Assembly (NCBI GenBank): GCA_003222035.1
Contig: QHUS01000068.1
Location: 1 to 50,343, forward strand
Direction of reading: 5' to 3'
Length of the DNA stretch: 50,343 nucleotides
DNA from: Gemmatimonadota bacterium
GTDB lineage: Bacteria; Gemmatimonadota; Gemmatimonadetes; Gemmatimonadales; GWC2-71-9
Position numbers and translations under genes: made by a program. The notes under the pieces were generated by a model that was given only the letters and a program-made list of their open reading frames with translations, did not search any database and was not told the origin of the DNA. How positions within the stretch are numbered: position 1 is the stretch's first letter; every line of letters starts with the position of its first letter. Shown one piece after another: positions 16,656 to 25,127 of the stretch.

Positions 16656-16825
16656 TTGCCTACCACGCTCCTCCTCGCGTTCAACTTTCCTCCTCACGTG
16701 ATCCCCGCCGCCACGGCGGCCGGATCGCCCGACTCGACCAGAATGCCTGTCTCTCCCACTGGGACCGCGTTGCACATGACCTGCGCCGCATCGACGCGGA
16801 ATTCCGTCGCCCCGACTCGACGTGA
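16656..16825 (+). pseudogene. Scrambled remnant of a third GGGIAR-type GT4 gene
   Basis: Three pieces of one ancestral gene lie together. First, 16656-16694 encodes LPTTLLLAFNFPP behind a TTG, matching the N-terminus of copies A and B. Second, about 16697-16757 read on the minus strand gives VGETGILVESGDPAAVAAGI, the C-terminal GETGL region of the same family, so this piece is inverted. Third, 16757-16825 on the plus strand gives HWDRVAHDLRRIDAEFRR and a stop, matching the family tail. About 350 codons are missing. A 58-codon chimaeric frame (16656-16829) is still open but cannot make an enzyme. Both junctions sit in short palindromes (CACGTG; TCCCACTGGGA). Confidence 0.8.
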
Positions 16826-17784
16826 ATGACGTCCGCTGGTTTGCCCCGAATCGCTTCTGTACTCTCGTGGTGCCGGCGCTGCGCGCCCGGGGGATCTCGA
16901 TCGCGCTGGACGGCGACGCGCCGGCCCGGGTCGCCGTCGCGATGGACGCGCAGGTCGCCGCGGCGGCGTACGCCTATGCGGTGCGTCACCACGCGCTTCT
17001 GATCCACTACATCTGGGATCTTCCACCGTGGCGTCTCGGTGAGGGTCGTCCCGATTGGGTGTGGTGCCTGTGGGGTCACTTCCTCCGCGTGCCGCGGATC
17101 GGGCGGCGCTACCCCGAGCGCGCCGGTTACTACAGTCGGCTGCGGTACGTGGCGACGCGCGCGCGTGAGGTTTGGGTCCCGACGGCGCACACGGCCGCGA
17201 GCGTTGCGGAGCGGCTGGCGATCGCCTGCCGTCACGTGCCCTTCTGCTTCGATTCGGACCGGTTCACGCCGGCTCCCGCCGGGGGGTCGCGTGGCCTGCT
17301 CACGGTTTCGCGCCTCGCGCGCCACAAGAACCACGCGGCGGTGATCCGCGCGGCCGCGCGCTTCACGCCGAAACTTCCCGTGCGCATCATCGGGGTGGGT
17401 GGCGAGCGGGATGGGCTGGAGCGCCTGGCGCGCGAGCTTGACGTGCCGTGCAGCATCGAGTCCAATCTCACGGACGCGGCGATGGTGGACGCCTACCGCC
17501 GCGCGGAAGTCGTGGTGTGTCCCAGTCGGTTCGAAGGGTTCGGCCTCACGCCCATGGAGGCGATCGCCTGCGCGACGCCGGTCGTCGTTTCCGACATCCC
17601 GCCGCATCGGGAGCTGCTCGGCGAGGCGCCCTACTACTTCACCCTGGACGACGACGCGGCCCTCGTGGCGGCGATCGCGGCCGCGCGCGCTGGGCCGAAG
17701 CCATCCAGCGACGTGCTCTCACAAGTGACGATCCCCGCGGCGGCCGAGCGTTTCGCCACCGGGCTCCGACCGTACTTGAGTTGA
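16822..17784 (+). CDS. GT4 family glycosyltransferase
   Basis: A 320-residue GT-B enzyme, shorter than its neighbours at the N-terminus. Seen are IWDLPPWRLGEGRPDWVW, VPTAHTAASVAERL, the TVSRLARHKNHAAVIRAAA segment, and donor-site block CPSRFEGFGLTPMEAIACATPVVVSD. The start is GTG at 16822, overlapping the stop codon of the relic as GTGA, so the relic probably keeps its old role of delivering ribosomes to this gene. The convergent patatin gene begins its stop nine bases downstream. Confidence 0.86.
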   Translation: MNDVRWFAPNRFCTLVVPALRARGISIALDGDAPARVAVAMDAQVAAAAYAYAVRHHALLIHYIWDLPPWRLGEGRPDWVWCLWGHFLRVPRIGRRYPERAGYYSRLRYVATRAREVWVPTAHTAASVAERLAIACRHVPFCFDSDRFTPAPAGGSRGLLTVSRLARHKNHAAVIRAAARFTPKLPVRIIGVGGERDGLERLARELDVPCSIESNLTDAAMVDAYRRAEVVVCPSRFEGFGLTPMEAIACATPVVVSDIPPHRELLGEAPYYFTLDDDAALVAAIAAARAGPKPSSDVLSQVTIPAAAERFATGLRPYLS

Positions 17785-17793
17785 AGGGAGGGG

Positions 17794-18876
17794 TCAGCCG
17801 GCGGCGCCGGCGGCTCGAGGGGCTGCAGTCGGCCGCGCGCTGATGGCGTACGTGGGGCAGTGCCGGATGAATTCACCGTCGATCGGCGACCATTCCTGTT
17901 CCGGTCGCGTGACGACAGCCTTTCCCTGTGCATCGAGCACGAACATTCCGGGCGGCGCCTGCACGAGGCAGGCGCCGCATCCAATGCAGCGTTCGCGCTG
18001 CACGCGGACGGTGACCGCGCGCCTGGGATACACCCCGGCGTCGCCCGGAACGGGCCACTCCTCCTCGCGATCGAGGGCGGCGACCGTGGCGCGATAGCCT
18101 TCATCCACGACCTCGCGGAGGTGGTTGAAGTCGAAGCCGTGGATGTGCTCTACGCGCGGGTGAATATAAAAGATGGGCGGCGTAGTCCACTCACGCAGCC
18201 GCAGCTCGAGCAGGGACTGCATCGCGATCTCGGCGGCGCGTACGAAGACCGCGGCGAATCCCTCGTCCTGCGTGTCGGCCCGGAACGCGTTCGACGCCGA
18301 GACGTCGACCGCCAGGATCAGCTCAGGGCCCAGGATACGCGCAGTGGTGACGGGAAGGTTGTCCAGGGTGGCACCGTCCACATAGAACCGGCCGCGGATC
18401 TCCCGCGGCGGGAGATACCCCGGCAGTGCGCACGAGGCGAACACGGCCTCCTTCACCGGCACTTCGTCGAGGCCCTCCGAGCCCCAGAACACCTGCATCC
18501 CCGAATTGATGTCTACGGTGTTGACGAGCAGGGGATGGCGCAGGTCTTGGAAGGTGATGTCGCCCACGAGCCGTTGCAGCAGATTGTCGAGCGGCTCGCG
18601 GCGGAACAGCGCAGGCGCCCGCATCCGCTTGAAGGCCATGTCGTAGTGGGCGCGGGCGAAGATGTCCTTGCGCTGCAGGCCGACGGCGATCTCCCGCAGC
18701 TCGGCGATGCTCCTCCCGGCGGACCAGGCGGCGCCCACGATGGAGCCCACGCTCGACCCCACGACTTGCCCCGGCACGAGCCCGCGCTCGGTGAGGGCCT
18801 GAAGCACGCCGACGTGCGCGACGCCCTTCATGCCACCCCCACCCAGCACGAGCGTGAACCGTGTCTCGGTGTTCAT
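17794..18876 (-). CDS. Patatin-like phospholipase fused to a single-[4Fe-4S] ferredoxin domain
   Basis: A 360-residue fusion. Residues 8-265 are a patatin domain: the oxyanion loop GGGGMKG (12-18), nucleophile S42 in GSSVGS, and dyad partner D167 in VDGATLDNLP. These enzymes hydrolyse acyl esters of lipids. Residues 287-348 are a ferredoxin domain with C297, C300, C303 and distal C340-Pro, the pattern of one [4Fe-4S] cluster (CIGCGAC ... CPTYAI). There is no signal peptide, so it acts in the cytoplasm or at the inner membrane face. The fusion frame is continuous, with no frameshift. Its partner is unknown. It is divergent from the ABC permease gene. Confidence 0.9.
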   Translation of the reverse strand: MNTETRFTLVLGGGGMKGVAHVGVLQALTERGLVPGQVVGSSVGSIVGAAWSAGRSIAELREIAVGLQRKDIFARAHYDMAFKRMRAPALFRREPLDNLLQRLVGDITFQDLRHPLLVNTVDINSGMQVFWGSEGLDEVPVKEAVFASCALPGYLPPREIRGRFYVDGATLDNLPVTTARILGPELILAVDVSASNAFRADTQDEGFAAVFVRAAEIAMQSLLELRLREWTTPPIFYIHPRVEHIHGFDFNHLREVVDEGYRATVAALDREEEWPVPGDAGVYPRRAVTVRVQRERCIGCGACLVQAPPGMFVLDAQGKAVVTRPEQEWSPIDGEFIRHCPTYAISARPTAAPRAAGAAG

Positions 18877-18890
18877 GTGGTCCGCACCGC

Positions 18891-18920
18891 TTGCCCGGAA
18901 GGTCGGCCTCCGAGTAACGT
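18891..18920 (+). promoter_or_regulatory. Candidate promoter of the permease-aminotransferase unit
   Basis: TTGCCC at 18891-18896, spacer of 18, TAACGT at 18915-18920, then 27 bases to the ATG at 18948. The -35 hexamer is the same as that in front of the PorX-like gene. Confidence 0.4.
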
Positions 18921-18947
18921 AGTCGTGGCCCCCAGTCTCGCGCTACC

Positions 18948-19760
18948 ATGCGTCATCGCGTCGCACGCAATCGTTGGTCGTTGGTCGGACTCGCCCTCGT
19001 CACGTTGCTCATACTCGCGGCGATCGCTGCGCCGTGGCTGGCCGGCGACCCAACGGCCGGCGAACTGAGCGCCGCGCTGCGCTCGCCCTCGACCGCGAAT
19101 CTGCTCGGCACCGACGCTCAAGGTCGCGACGTGCTGAGTCGCGTCCTGTTCGGCGCGCGGCTGTCGCTCGCGGTCGGTCTCACCAGCCAGGTGATCGCCC
19201 TCACGGCGGGCCTCGCGCTCGGTCTCGTGGCCGGCTTCTACGGTCGCTGGCTGGACGCGCTCGTGATGCGCGTGGCCGACGTCACCCTGGCGTTCCCGTC
19301 GCTGCTCCTCTTGATCGCGGTCGCCGCCGCCGTGCGGCCGTCCCTCGCCGTCGTATGCGTCGTGATCGGGCTCGTCGGGTGGGCGGGAATGGCGCGGCTG
19401 GTGCGTGGGCAGGTGCTGGTGGCGCGTGGCCTCGATTACGTGCAGGCGGCCCGCGCGCTCGGCGTCTCCGACGGGCGGCTGGTGACGCGCCACGTCCTCC
19501 CCAACGTGCTCGGGCCGGTGATCGTGGCCGCGACGCTGGGCGTCGGTGGGGCGATCATGGCCGAGGCGGCGCTGTCGTTCGTGGGCCTGGGGGCCCAGCC
19601 GCCCACGCCCTCCTGGGGCTCGATGATCGCCGAGGGACGGGATCTCCTGCGGGTGGCGCCCTGGGTCTCGCTGTTCCCCGGGCTGGCGATCGGTCTCACC
19701 GTGCTGGGTGTCAATCTGGTGGGCGACGGATTGCGCGACGCCCTCGACGTTCGGGCATGA
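18948..19760 (+). CDS. Orphan DppC/OppC-type ABC transporter permease
   Basis: A 270-residue inner-membrane permease of the peptide/nickel importer type. A first membrane helix lies at about 10-30, then a GTDAQGRDVLSR loop typical of DppC/OppC, four to five further helices, the cytoplasmic EAA loop (QAARALGVSDGRLVTRHVLPNVLGP, near 165-190) that contacts the ATPase, and the late GLGAQPPTPSWGSMIAEGRD motif. The usual partners (second permease, two ATPases, binding protein) are not in the window, so they must be encoded elsewhere or the system is degraded. The stop overlaps the next ATG as ATGA. Confidence 0.9.
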   Translation: MRHRVARNRWSLVGLALVTLLILAAIAAPWLAGDPTAGELSAALRSPSTANLLGTDAQGRDVLSRVLFGARLSLAVGLTSQVIALTAGLALGLVAGFYGRWLDALVMRVADVTLAFPSLLLLIAVAAAVRPSLAVVCVVIGLVGWAGMARLVRGQVLVARGLDYVQAARALGVSDGRLVTRHVLPNVLGPVIVAATLGVGGAIMAEAALSFVGLGAQPPTPSWGSMIAEGRDLLRVAPWVSLFPGLAIGLTVLGVNLVGDGLRDALDVRA

Positions 19761-20944
19761 CGGACATCGCGTACCACCCCACCCGGCTGCGTGCGCTGCG
19801 CGACCAGTTCCGCGCGCTGCGCGCCGCGGAGTTTCCCTGGACTGCGGACACCGTCTACCTGAACAACGCCTCCATCGGCCCGATCCCGGAGCGCACCCGT
19901 CGCGCGCTCGACGAGTTCACCGCGAAGCGCACGGCTCCGCACCTCCTGCCCGACCGCGAGCTCCAAGCCGGCCTGCAGGCCGCACGCGCCGCTGTGGCTC
20001 GGCTCCTGAACGCGGAGCCGGCGGAGATCGCGCTTGCGACCAACACGAGCTACGGCTTGAACCTCGCCGCGCGGGCGCTGCCCCTCGCTCGCGGCGATGT
20101 CGTCGTCGTATCGGACCGCGAGTTTCCGGCGAACGTGTATCCCTGGCTCCTCCTCAAGAAGCAGGGGATCCAGGTGGAGCTGGCGCCGTGTACGCCCGAG
20201 GGCTGGCCCGATGAGGACTTCCTGGTGGAGCGCCTGCACGACCCGCGCGTACCGGTGCTGGCGGTGTCGTTCGTCCAGTTCTCGAACGGCTATCGCGCGG
20301 ATCTGGCCCGGCTCGGCGCCGCGTGCCGTGCCAACGGCACCTTCCTGGTCGTCGACGGGATTCAGGGCGTCGGAAGCTCGGTACTCGACGTCCGTGAAAC
20401 CCCCATCGACATCCTGGCGTGTGGCGGGCAGAAATGGCTCCTCTCTCCGTGGGGATCGGGGTTCATCTACGTGCGGCGCGAGCTGATCCCGTCGCTCGAG
20501 CCCGCGGTCACGGGGTGGATGGCGTTCGAGGGGACCGACGACTTCTCGCGACTGACCGACTACAACCCGACCTTCCGTGCCGATGCCCGCCGCTTCGAGA
20601 TGGTGACCCTCCCCTACCAGGATTTTTACGGCATGACCGCCTCGGTCAGCATGCTCGCGGAGCTGGGCGTGGACGACATCGCGCAGTATACCCGCACCTT
20701 GCACGAGCCCGTGCTGCGGTGGGCGGACGAGACCGGCGCCCGTGTCGCCTCGCCGCGCGCCGAAGCGCACCGCTCGGCGATCGTGTGCCTCGCGCCGGAG
20801 CACCCGGTGGAGGCGTATCACGCGCTCAAGCGGGCCCACGTGGTGTGCTCATTGCGCGAGGGCGCCATTCGCCTCGCCCCGCACTGCTATAACACGGTGG
20901 AGGAGTTGGAGCGGGTGCTGGATGTGCTGGACCAGCTGGAGTGA
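19757..20944 (+). CDS. Class V (cysteine desulfurase/isopenicillin epimerase-like) aminotransferase
   Basis: A 395-residue fold-type I PLP enzyme. VYLNNASIGPIP opens the PLP domain, TNTSYGLNLAARAL holds the phosphate-binding turn, VVDGIQGVGS gives the pyridine-binding aspartate, and K226 in CGGQKWLLSPWGSGF should form the Schiff base. It lacks the mobile Cys loop of true cysteine desulfurases, so epimerase, lyase or transaminase activity is more likely. It is translationally coupled to the permease gene (ATGA), which suggests a shared amino-acid or peptide substrate. The substrate cannot be assigned. Confidence 0.88.
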   Translation: MTDIAYHPTRLRALRDQFRALRAAEFPWTADTVYLNNASIGPIPERTRRALDEFTAKRTAPHLLPDRELQAGLQAARAAVARLLNAEPAEIALATNTSYGLNLAARALPLARGDVVVVSDREFPANVYPWLLLKKQGIQVELAPCTPEGWPDEDFLVERLHDPRVPVLAVSFVQFSNGYRADLARLGAACRANGTFLVVDGIQGVGSSVLDVRETPIDILACGGQKWLLSPWGSGFIYVRRELIPSLEPAVTGWMAFEGTDDFSRLTDYNPTFRADARRFEMVTLPYQDFYGMTASVSMLAELGVDDIAQYTRTLHEPVLRWADETGARVASPRAEAHRSAIVCLAPEHPVEAYHALKRAHVVCSLREGAIRLAPHCYNTVEELERVLDVLDQLE

Positions 20945-20956
20945 GGCTGTACCCGG

Positions 20957-21622
20957 CTACGCAGTATCCGGCAACGTCGTATCCCGGTGCCCATCAGTCC
21001 ACCCCGCCCACACCACGAACAGCCAGCCGAAGATGATGCCGCCGATCGCGAGCGCGCGCTGCGTCGGTGGTGGCGGCGTGAAGAGCGACGCGGCGTACGA
21101 CAGGAGCAGCACTCCGATGAGGCTCCAGAACCCGTAGCGGCCCACGCCGTCCCGCGCGCGGGTCACGGTCGCGTAGAGCCCCACGCCCGCGATGAACATC
21201 CCGCACTCCGTCACCACCGTCCCTGCGACCGAGTTCCACAATCCGAGCCCGAACGGCGTGCCACTGGGGTAGAGTGGCATGTCGGGACGGTGCGTGATCC
21301 AGTCGAGCACCCAATGGCTCACGACGAGGAGCGCCACCACCACTGCCGCGCGGCCGTCCCCGGTGCGCATGCGGTACAGGAACGCGAACAGCAGACCCCA
21401 TCCAATCAGCGTCATCAGGCTGTGCGAAATCGGAATGGAGTCGAGCCAGAGCGTCAGGAACGGATTGGGGCCGGGAACGACGTGGGCCTGCTCCCACCCC
21501 AACAGCAGAAACACCGGCCAGAGGAGGTCGGCGAATGACACGGCGGCGAAGAGCGTGCCGAGCGACGTGCGAGGTGCGACGCGTTTCGCGGCGAGCGCCA
21601 CGGCGTAGTGACCGATGAACAC
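20957..21622 (-). CDS. YbcI/YdjM-like membrane-bound metal-dependent hydrolase
   Basis: A 221-residue membrane protein of the DUF457 type. It begins MFIGHYAVALAAKRVAP, has about five hydrophobic segments, and carries the His/Asp motifs expected for the family: GHY (4-6), DSIPISHSL, and SHWVLDWITHRPDMPLYP. The family is annotated as membrane-bound hydrolase by homology to LexA-regulated YdjM, but no substrate is established. The ATG at 21622 directly follows the tyrS stop, so it is co-translated with tyrS. It is convergent with the aminotransferase gene, 12 bases apart. Confidence 0.85.
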   Translation of the reverse strand: MFIGHYAVALAAKRVAPRTSLGTLFAAVSFADLLWPVFLLLGWEQAHVVPGPNPFLTLWLDSIPISHSLMTLIGWGLLFAFLYRMRTGDGRAAVVVALLVVSHWVLDWITHRPDMPLYPSGTPFGLGLWNSVAGTVVTECGMFIAGVGLYATVTRARDGVGRYGFWSLIGVLLLSYAASLFTPPPPTQRALAIGGIIFGWLFVVWAGWTDGHRDTTLPDTA

Positions 21623-22882
21623 CTACTGGCCTCCGCGGAGCAGCGCGTAGTCCTTCTTGCCCTTGCGAAGCAGCAGGTTTCGGCCCGCTAGCCAGTCAGA
21701 CGGGTCGAGTTTTCGGTCGACGTCCTTCACCCGCTGCTGATTGACGTACACGCCACCCTGCTCGATTTGTCTTCGAGCCTCGCTCTTTGATTTCACTAAA
21801 CCGGCCTGCACCAAGGCATCCACCAGCCCGAGGTTGTTCGCCGGCACCGAGGCCGTGGGAATCTCCTTCGCCATTTCATCGAAGACACTGGCCTTGACGT
21901 TGCGCGGGTCGAAGTCACTGAAGAGGATGGCGCTCACTCCGGTAGCGTTGGACGTGGCGTCTTTCCCGTGCACCATGGTGGTCACTTCAGCGGCCAACTG
22001 ACCTTGAGCTTCGTGGCGACTCGGGTCCTTCTTGTGGCTCTTCATCCACTGTTCGATTTCCACTCGCGGCAAGAACGTGAAGAGTTTGAGAAACGACTCC
22101 ACGTCGCGGTCGTCGACGTTGTACCAGAACTGGTAGAACTTGTAGGGCGAGGTCAGTGATGGATCGAGCCAGATCGCCCCCCCTTCCGTCTTGCCGAACT
22201 TGGCGCCCGACGCGGTCGTGAAGAGCGGCGCGACGAGCCCGTGCGCTTCACCGCCGTCGACGCGGCGGATCAGATCGATTCCCGCCGTGATGTTGCCCCA
22301 TTGATCGCTCCCTCCCACCTGGATGGTGCACTGTTCCTTCCGAGACAGGTGCAGGAAGTCGTAGGCCTGAAGCAACATGTAGCTGAACTCGGTGTAGGAG
22401 ATTCCGGCATCGAGTCGAGCCTTCACGGACTCCTTCTGCATCATCACATTGACGCTGAAGTGCTTGCCGACATCACGGAGAAAGGCTATCAGCTGCTGCT
22501 CCACGAGCCAGTCGGCGTTGTTCAAGACGAGGACGCGCGTCTCCTTCGCGTCGAAGTCGAACAGCCCCGTCAATTGGTCGCGTTGACGGCGCACGTTCTC
22601 CCGGATCTGCTCCTCGGAAAGGAGGGGCCGCTCGCTTTGCTTACCGCTCGGATCGCCAATCAGGCCGGTTCCCCCGCCCATCAGCACGATCGGCCGGTGG
22701 CCGGCCAGCTGAAAGTGGCGCAGCAGCATCAGCGGCATCAGGTTCCCGACCTGAAAGCTGGGTGCCGTGGGATCGAAGCCGCAGTACACCGTGCGGCGAC
22801 CCGCGGCAAGATGGGCCGCGAGGTCCCGGGTGGTGTGGTGCACGAAGCCGCGCCACTCGAGCTCGGCGACGAGGTCGGACAT
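21623..22882 (-). CDS. tyrS: Tyrosyl-tRNA synthetase
   Basis: Class I synthetase that charges tRNA-Tyr in the cytoplasm. At 419 residues it is full length. The Rossmann domain carries the HIGH-equivalent in PSFQVGN (41-47), the tyrosine pocket YCGFDPTAPS, the QVGGSDQWGNI block (188-198), and KFGKT (228-232) as the KMSKS-equivalent. An S4 RNA-binding domain forms the C-terminus (SEARRQIEQGGVYVNQQRV). By eye the gene is somewhat less GC-rich than its neighbours. Its promoter is TTGCCA-N17-TACGAT, eight bases before the ATG, giving a leaderless mRNA. Confidence 0.97.
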   Translation of the reverse strand: MSDLVAELEWRGFVHHTTRDLAAHLAAGRRTVYCGFDPTAPSFQVGNLMPLMLLRHFQLAGHRPIVLMGGGTGLIGDPSGKQSERPLLSEEQIRENVRRQRDQLTGLFDFDAKETRVLVLNNADWLVEQQLIAFLRDVGKHFSVNVMMQKESVKARLDAGISYTEFSYMLLQAYDFLHLSRKEQCTIQVGGSDQWGNITAGIDLIRRVDGGEAHGLVAPLFTTASGAKFGKTEGGAIWLDPSLTSPYKFYQFWYNVDDRDVESFLKLFTFLPRVEIEQWMKSHKKDPSRHEAQGQLAAEVTTMVHGKDATSNATGVSAILFSDFDPRNVKASVFDEMAKEIPTASVPANNLGLVDALVQAGLVKSKSEARRQIEQGGVYVNQQRVKDVDRKLDPSDWLAGRNLLLRKGKKDYALLRGGQ

Positions 22883-22890
22883 GGCGCGGA

Positions 22891-22919
22891 ATCGTACGGG
22901 AACGCTCTACGGCTGGCAA
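22891..22919 (-). promoter_or_regulatory. Leaderless promoter of tyrS
   Basis: On the minus strand TTGCCA (22919-22914), spacer of 17, TACGAT (22896-22891), then eight bases to the ATG at 22882. The start of transcription should fall on the start codon itself. Confidence 0.5.
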
Positions 22920-22942
22920 GCGCGGGGCGTCCTTACTAGGTT
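22913..22942 (+). promoter_or_regulatory. Candidate leaderless promoter of the class A PBP gene
   Basis: CTGGCA at 22913-22918, spacer of 18, TAGGTT at 22937-22942, eight bases before the ATG at 22951. The -35 is the reverse complement of the tyrS -35, so the two divergent promoters share it and should exclude each other. Confidence 0.4.
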
Positions 22943-22950
22943 GTAGCGCG

Positions 22951-25122
22951 ATGGCGTCGATCCCAGCGCCCCCTCCTGTCACGCTGCCCCAGCCCCTCTC
23001 CTGGTGGCAGAACCAGAAGACCCGCCGCCGTGTAATCGCGGTCGCGGTGCTGGTCGCCGCGTACGGCCTGGGGCTCTCGTACGGCGCCTGGACCCGCGTG
23101 TGCGCGGGCGAGCATTGCCCCAGCATCTCGCGTCTCTACCCCGGCGGCGGGGGCGGCAACGTCCAGGTGCAGACGTCCAAGGTGTTCGCCGCGGACGGCC
23201 GGCTGATCAGCGAGCTCGGTGCCGAGCGGCGCACCGTGCTGCCGTTGAGCGAGATCCCGCTCGCCGTCCGCCAGGCCTTCATCGCCACCGAAGACAAGCG
23301 CTTCTACGAGCATCACGGGATCGACTATTGGCGCATCTTCGGCGCCATCAAGAACGACTTCGTGACGATGAGCTTTGCGCAGGGGTTCTCGACGATCACC
23401 ATGCAGCTGGCGCGGAACATCTTCCCCGAGGAGATCAGCCGCGAGAAGACGCTCACCCGGAAGCTCAAGGAAGCGCGGGTGGCCGTGGAGATCGAGAGCA
23501 ACTTTCCCAAGGACACGATCCTCCAGCTGTATCTCAACCAGATCAACCTCGGCGCCGGGGCCCACGGAGTCGAGGCCGCGGCGCAGATCTACTTCGGCAA
23601 GCACGCGCCCCAGCTGAACGTCGCGGAAGCGGCCACACTCGCGGCGCTGCCCAAGCTCCCCGCGTTCTACAACCCGCGCACGCACCCCGAGCGGGCCGTG
23701 CGCCGGCGCAACGTCGTGCTGGGGCTGATGCACAACCAGGGCTTCCTCACGCAGGACGAGGTCGAGCTCTGGCAATCGTATCCCCTGGTCCTCACGAGCA
23801 ACCGGACGAACTACGGAGACGTCGCGCCCTATTTCGTCGAATGGCTGCGGGTGCAGCTCGACGCGCGCTTCGGGCGCGACCTGTACGAGGGAGGCCTGCG
23901 TATCTACACGACGCTCGACCTCGACATGCAGGAGGCGGCGGAGCGCTCCATCCAGTCGCAGCTCGACGCCATCGAGGCGGGAGTGTACTCGAACGGCAAG
24001 TTCCCGGGCCGGACCACGTACCGCGAGTACGTCGAATCCGCCAAGGGGTCGGCGGAAGACCACCCCTTCACTAACTACCTGCAGGGAGCCCTCGTCTCGC
24101 TGGAGGCGAGCACCGGGTACATCCGGGCGATGATCGGTGGGCGCGACTTCGACGACTCCAAGTACAACCGCGCCACGCAGGCTATCCGCCAGCCGGGCTC
24201 GACCTTCAAGCCGTTCGTGTACTCCGCGGCCGTCCGCGCGGGACATCCGGTGACCGAGATCGTCGATGACTCGCCGCTCAACCCGCCCGTGCTTCAGCTC
24301 GACTCGACGACGTGGCAGCCGAAGGACGACGACGATACGACCCTCGGCCTGATTCCCATGCGCCAAGCCCTGTACATGTCACGTAACCTCGCGACGATCA
24401 AGCTGGGCATGTCGCTGGGTGAGCAGACGGTCATCGGCGAGGCGCGCCGCTACGGCATCACCACGCCGCTGCCGCCGTATCCCTCCATTCACATCGGCGC
24501 GCGCGGCGTCCGGCCGATGGAGATCATCGCCGCCTACACTGCGTTCGCCACCCTCGGCACGCGGGCCGAGCCGATCGGCATCCTGCGAGTCGAAGACCGG
24601 CAGGGCAACATCTTGTGGCAGCCGGCGATCCACCGCGAGCCCGTGATGGACCCCGAGCACACCTGGCTCATGGTGGACATGATGAAGGACGTGATCCGCC
24701 GCGGCACCGCCTTCTCGGCCGTGTGGAAGGCCGGGTTCACGCTGCCGGCGGCCGGCAAGACCGGCACGACCGACGACTACACCGACGCGTGGTTCATCGG
24801 GTACACGCCCGAGCTCGTCACGGGGATCTGGGTCGGATACGACATCCAGCAGCGCATCCTCGAGCACAACGCCGGAGGCGGGAAGATCGTCGCGCCCGCC
24901 TGGACGGCGTTCATGCGCGACGTGTACGACCGCCGCCCCGCGCCGCCCGACTGGGTGCGACCCGACTCGCTCATCACGCGCGAAGTGGACTGGTCGAACA
25001 GCTATCTCGCCACGCCGTTCTGCCCGCAAGAAGTGCGGCACTGGGACTGGTTCTATCCCGGCACGGAGCCGACGCAGGCCTGTCCGGTGCATGCGCCGTT
25101 TGGCATCGGCGTTTCACCGTGA
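22951..25122 (+). CDS. Class A penicillin-binding protein (PBP1A type)
   Basis: Bifunctional peptidoglycan synthase anchored in the inner membrane, 723 residues. After a short cytoplasmic tail comes one membrane helix (about 27-45). The GT51 transglycosylase domain has E114 in ATEDKRFYEHHGID and the GFSTITMQLARN motif. The transpeptidase domain has S417-T-F-K420 (nucleophile S417), S477-R-N479 and K603-T-G605. The start is ATG at 22951; the longer open frame upstream has no support and would run through the tyrS promoter. No outer-membrane activator gene is adjacent. Confidence 0.95.
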   Translation: MASIPAPPPVTLPQPLSWWQNQKTRRRVIAVAVLVAAYGLGLSYGAWTRVCAGEHCPSISRLYPGGGGGNVQVQTSKVFAADGRLISELGAERRTVLPLSEIPLAVRQAFIATEDKRFYEHHGIDYWRIFGAIKNDFVTMSFAQGFSTITMQLARNIFPEEISREKTLTRKLKEARVAVEIESNFPKDTILQLYLNQINLGAGAHGVEAAAQIYFGKHAPQLNVAEAATLAALPKLPAFYNPRTHPERAVRRRNVVLGLMHNQGFLTQDEVELWQSYPLVLTSNRTNYGDVAPYFVEWLRVQLDARFGRDLYEGGLRIYTTLDLDMQEAAERSIQSQLDAIEAGVYSNGKFPGRTTYREYVESAKGSAEDHPFTNYLQGALVSLEASTGYIRAMIGGRDFDDSKYNRATQAIRQPGSTFKPFVYSAAVRAGHPVTEIVDDSPLNPPVLQLDSTTWQPKDDDDTTLGLIPMRQALYMSRNLATIKLGMSLGEQTVIGEARRYGITTPLPPYPSIHIGARGVRPMEIIAAYTAFATLGTRAEPIGILRVEDRQGNILWQPAIHREPVMDPEHTWLMVDMMKDVIRRGTAFSAVWKAGFTLPAAGKTGTTDDYTDAWFIGYTPELVTGIWVGYDIQQRILEHNAGGGKIVAPAWTAFMRDVYDRRPAPPDWVRPDSLITREVDWSNSYLATPFCPQEVRHWDWFYPGTEPTQACPVHAPFGIGVSP

Positions 25123-25127
25123 AAGCT

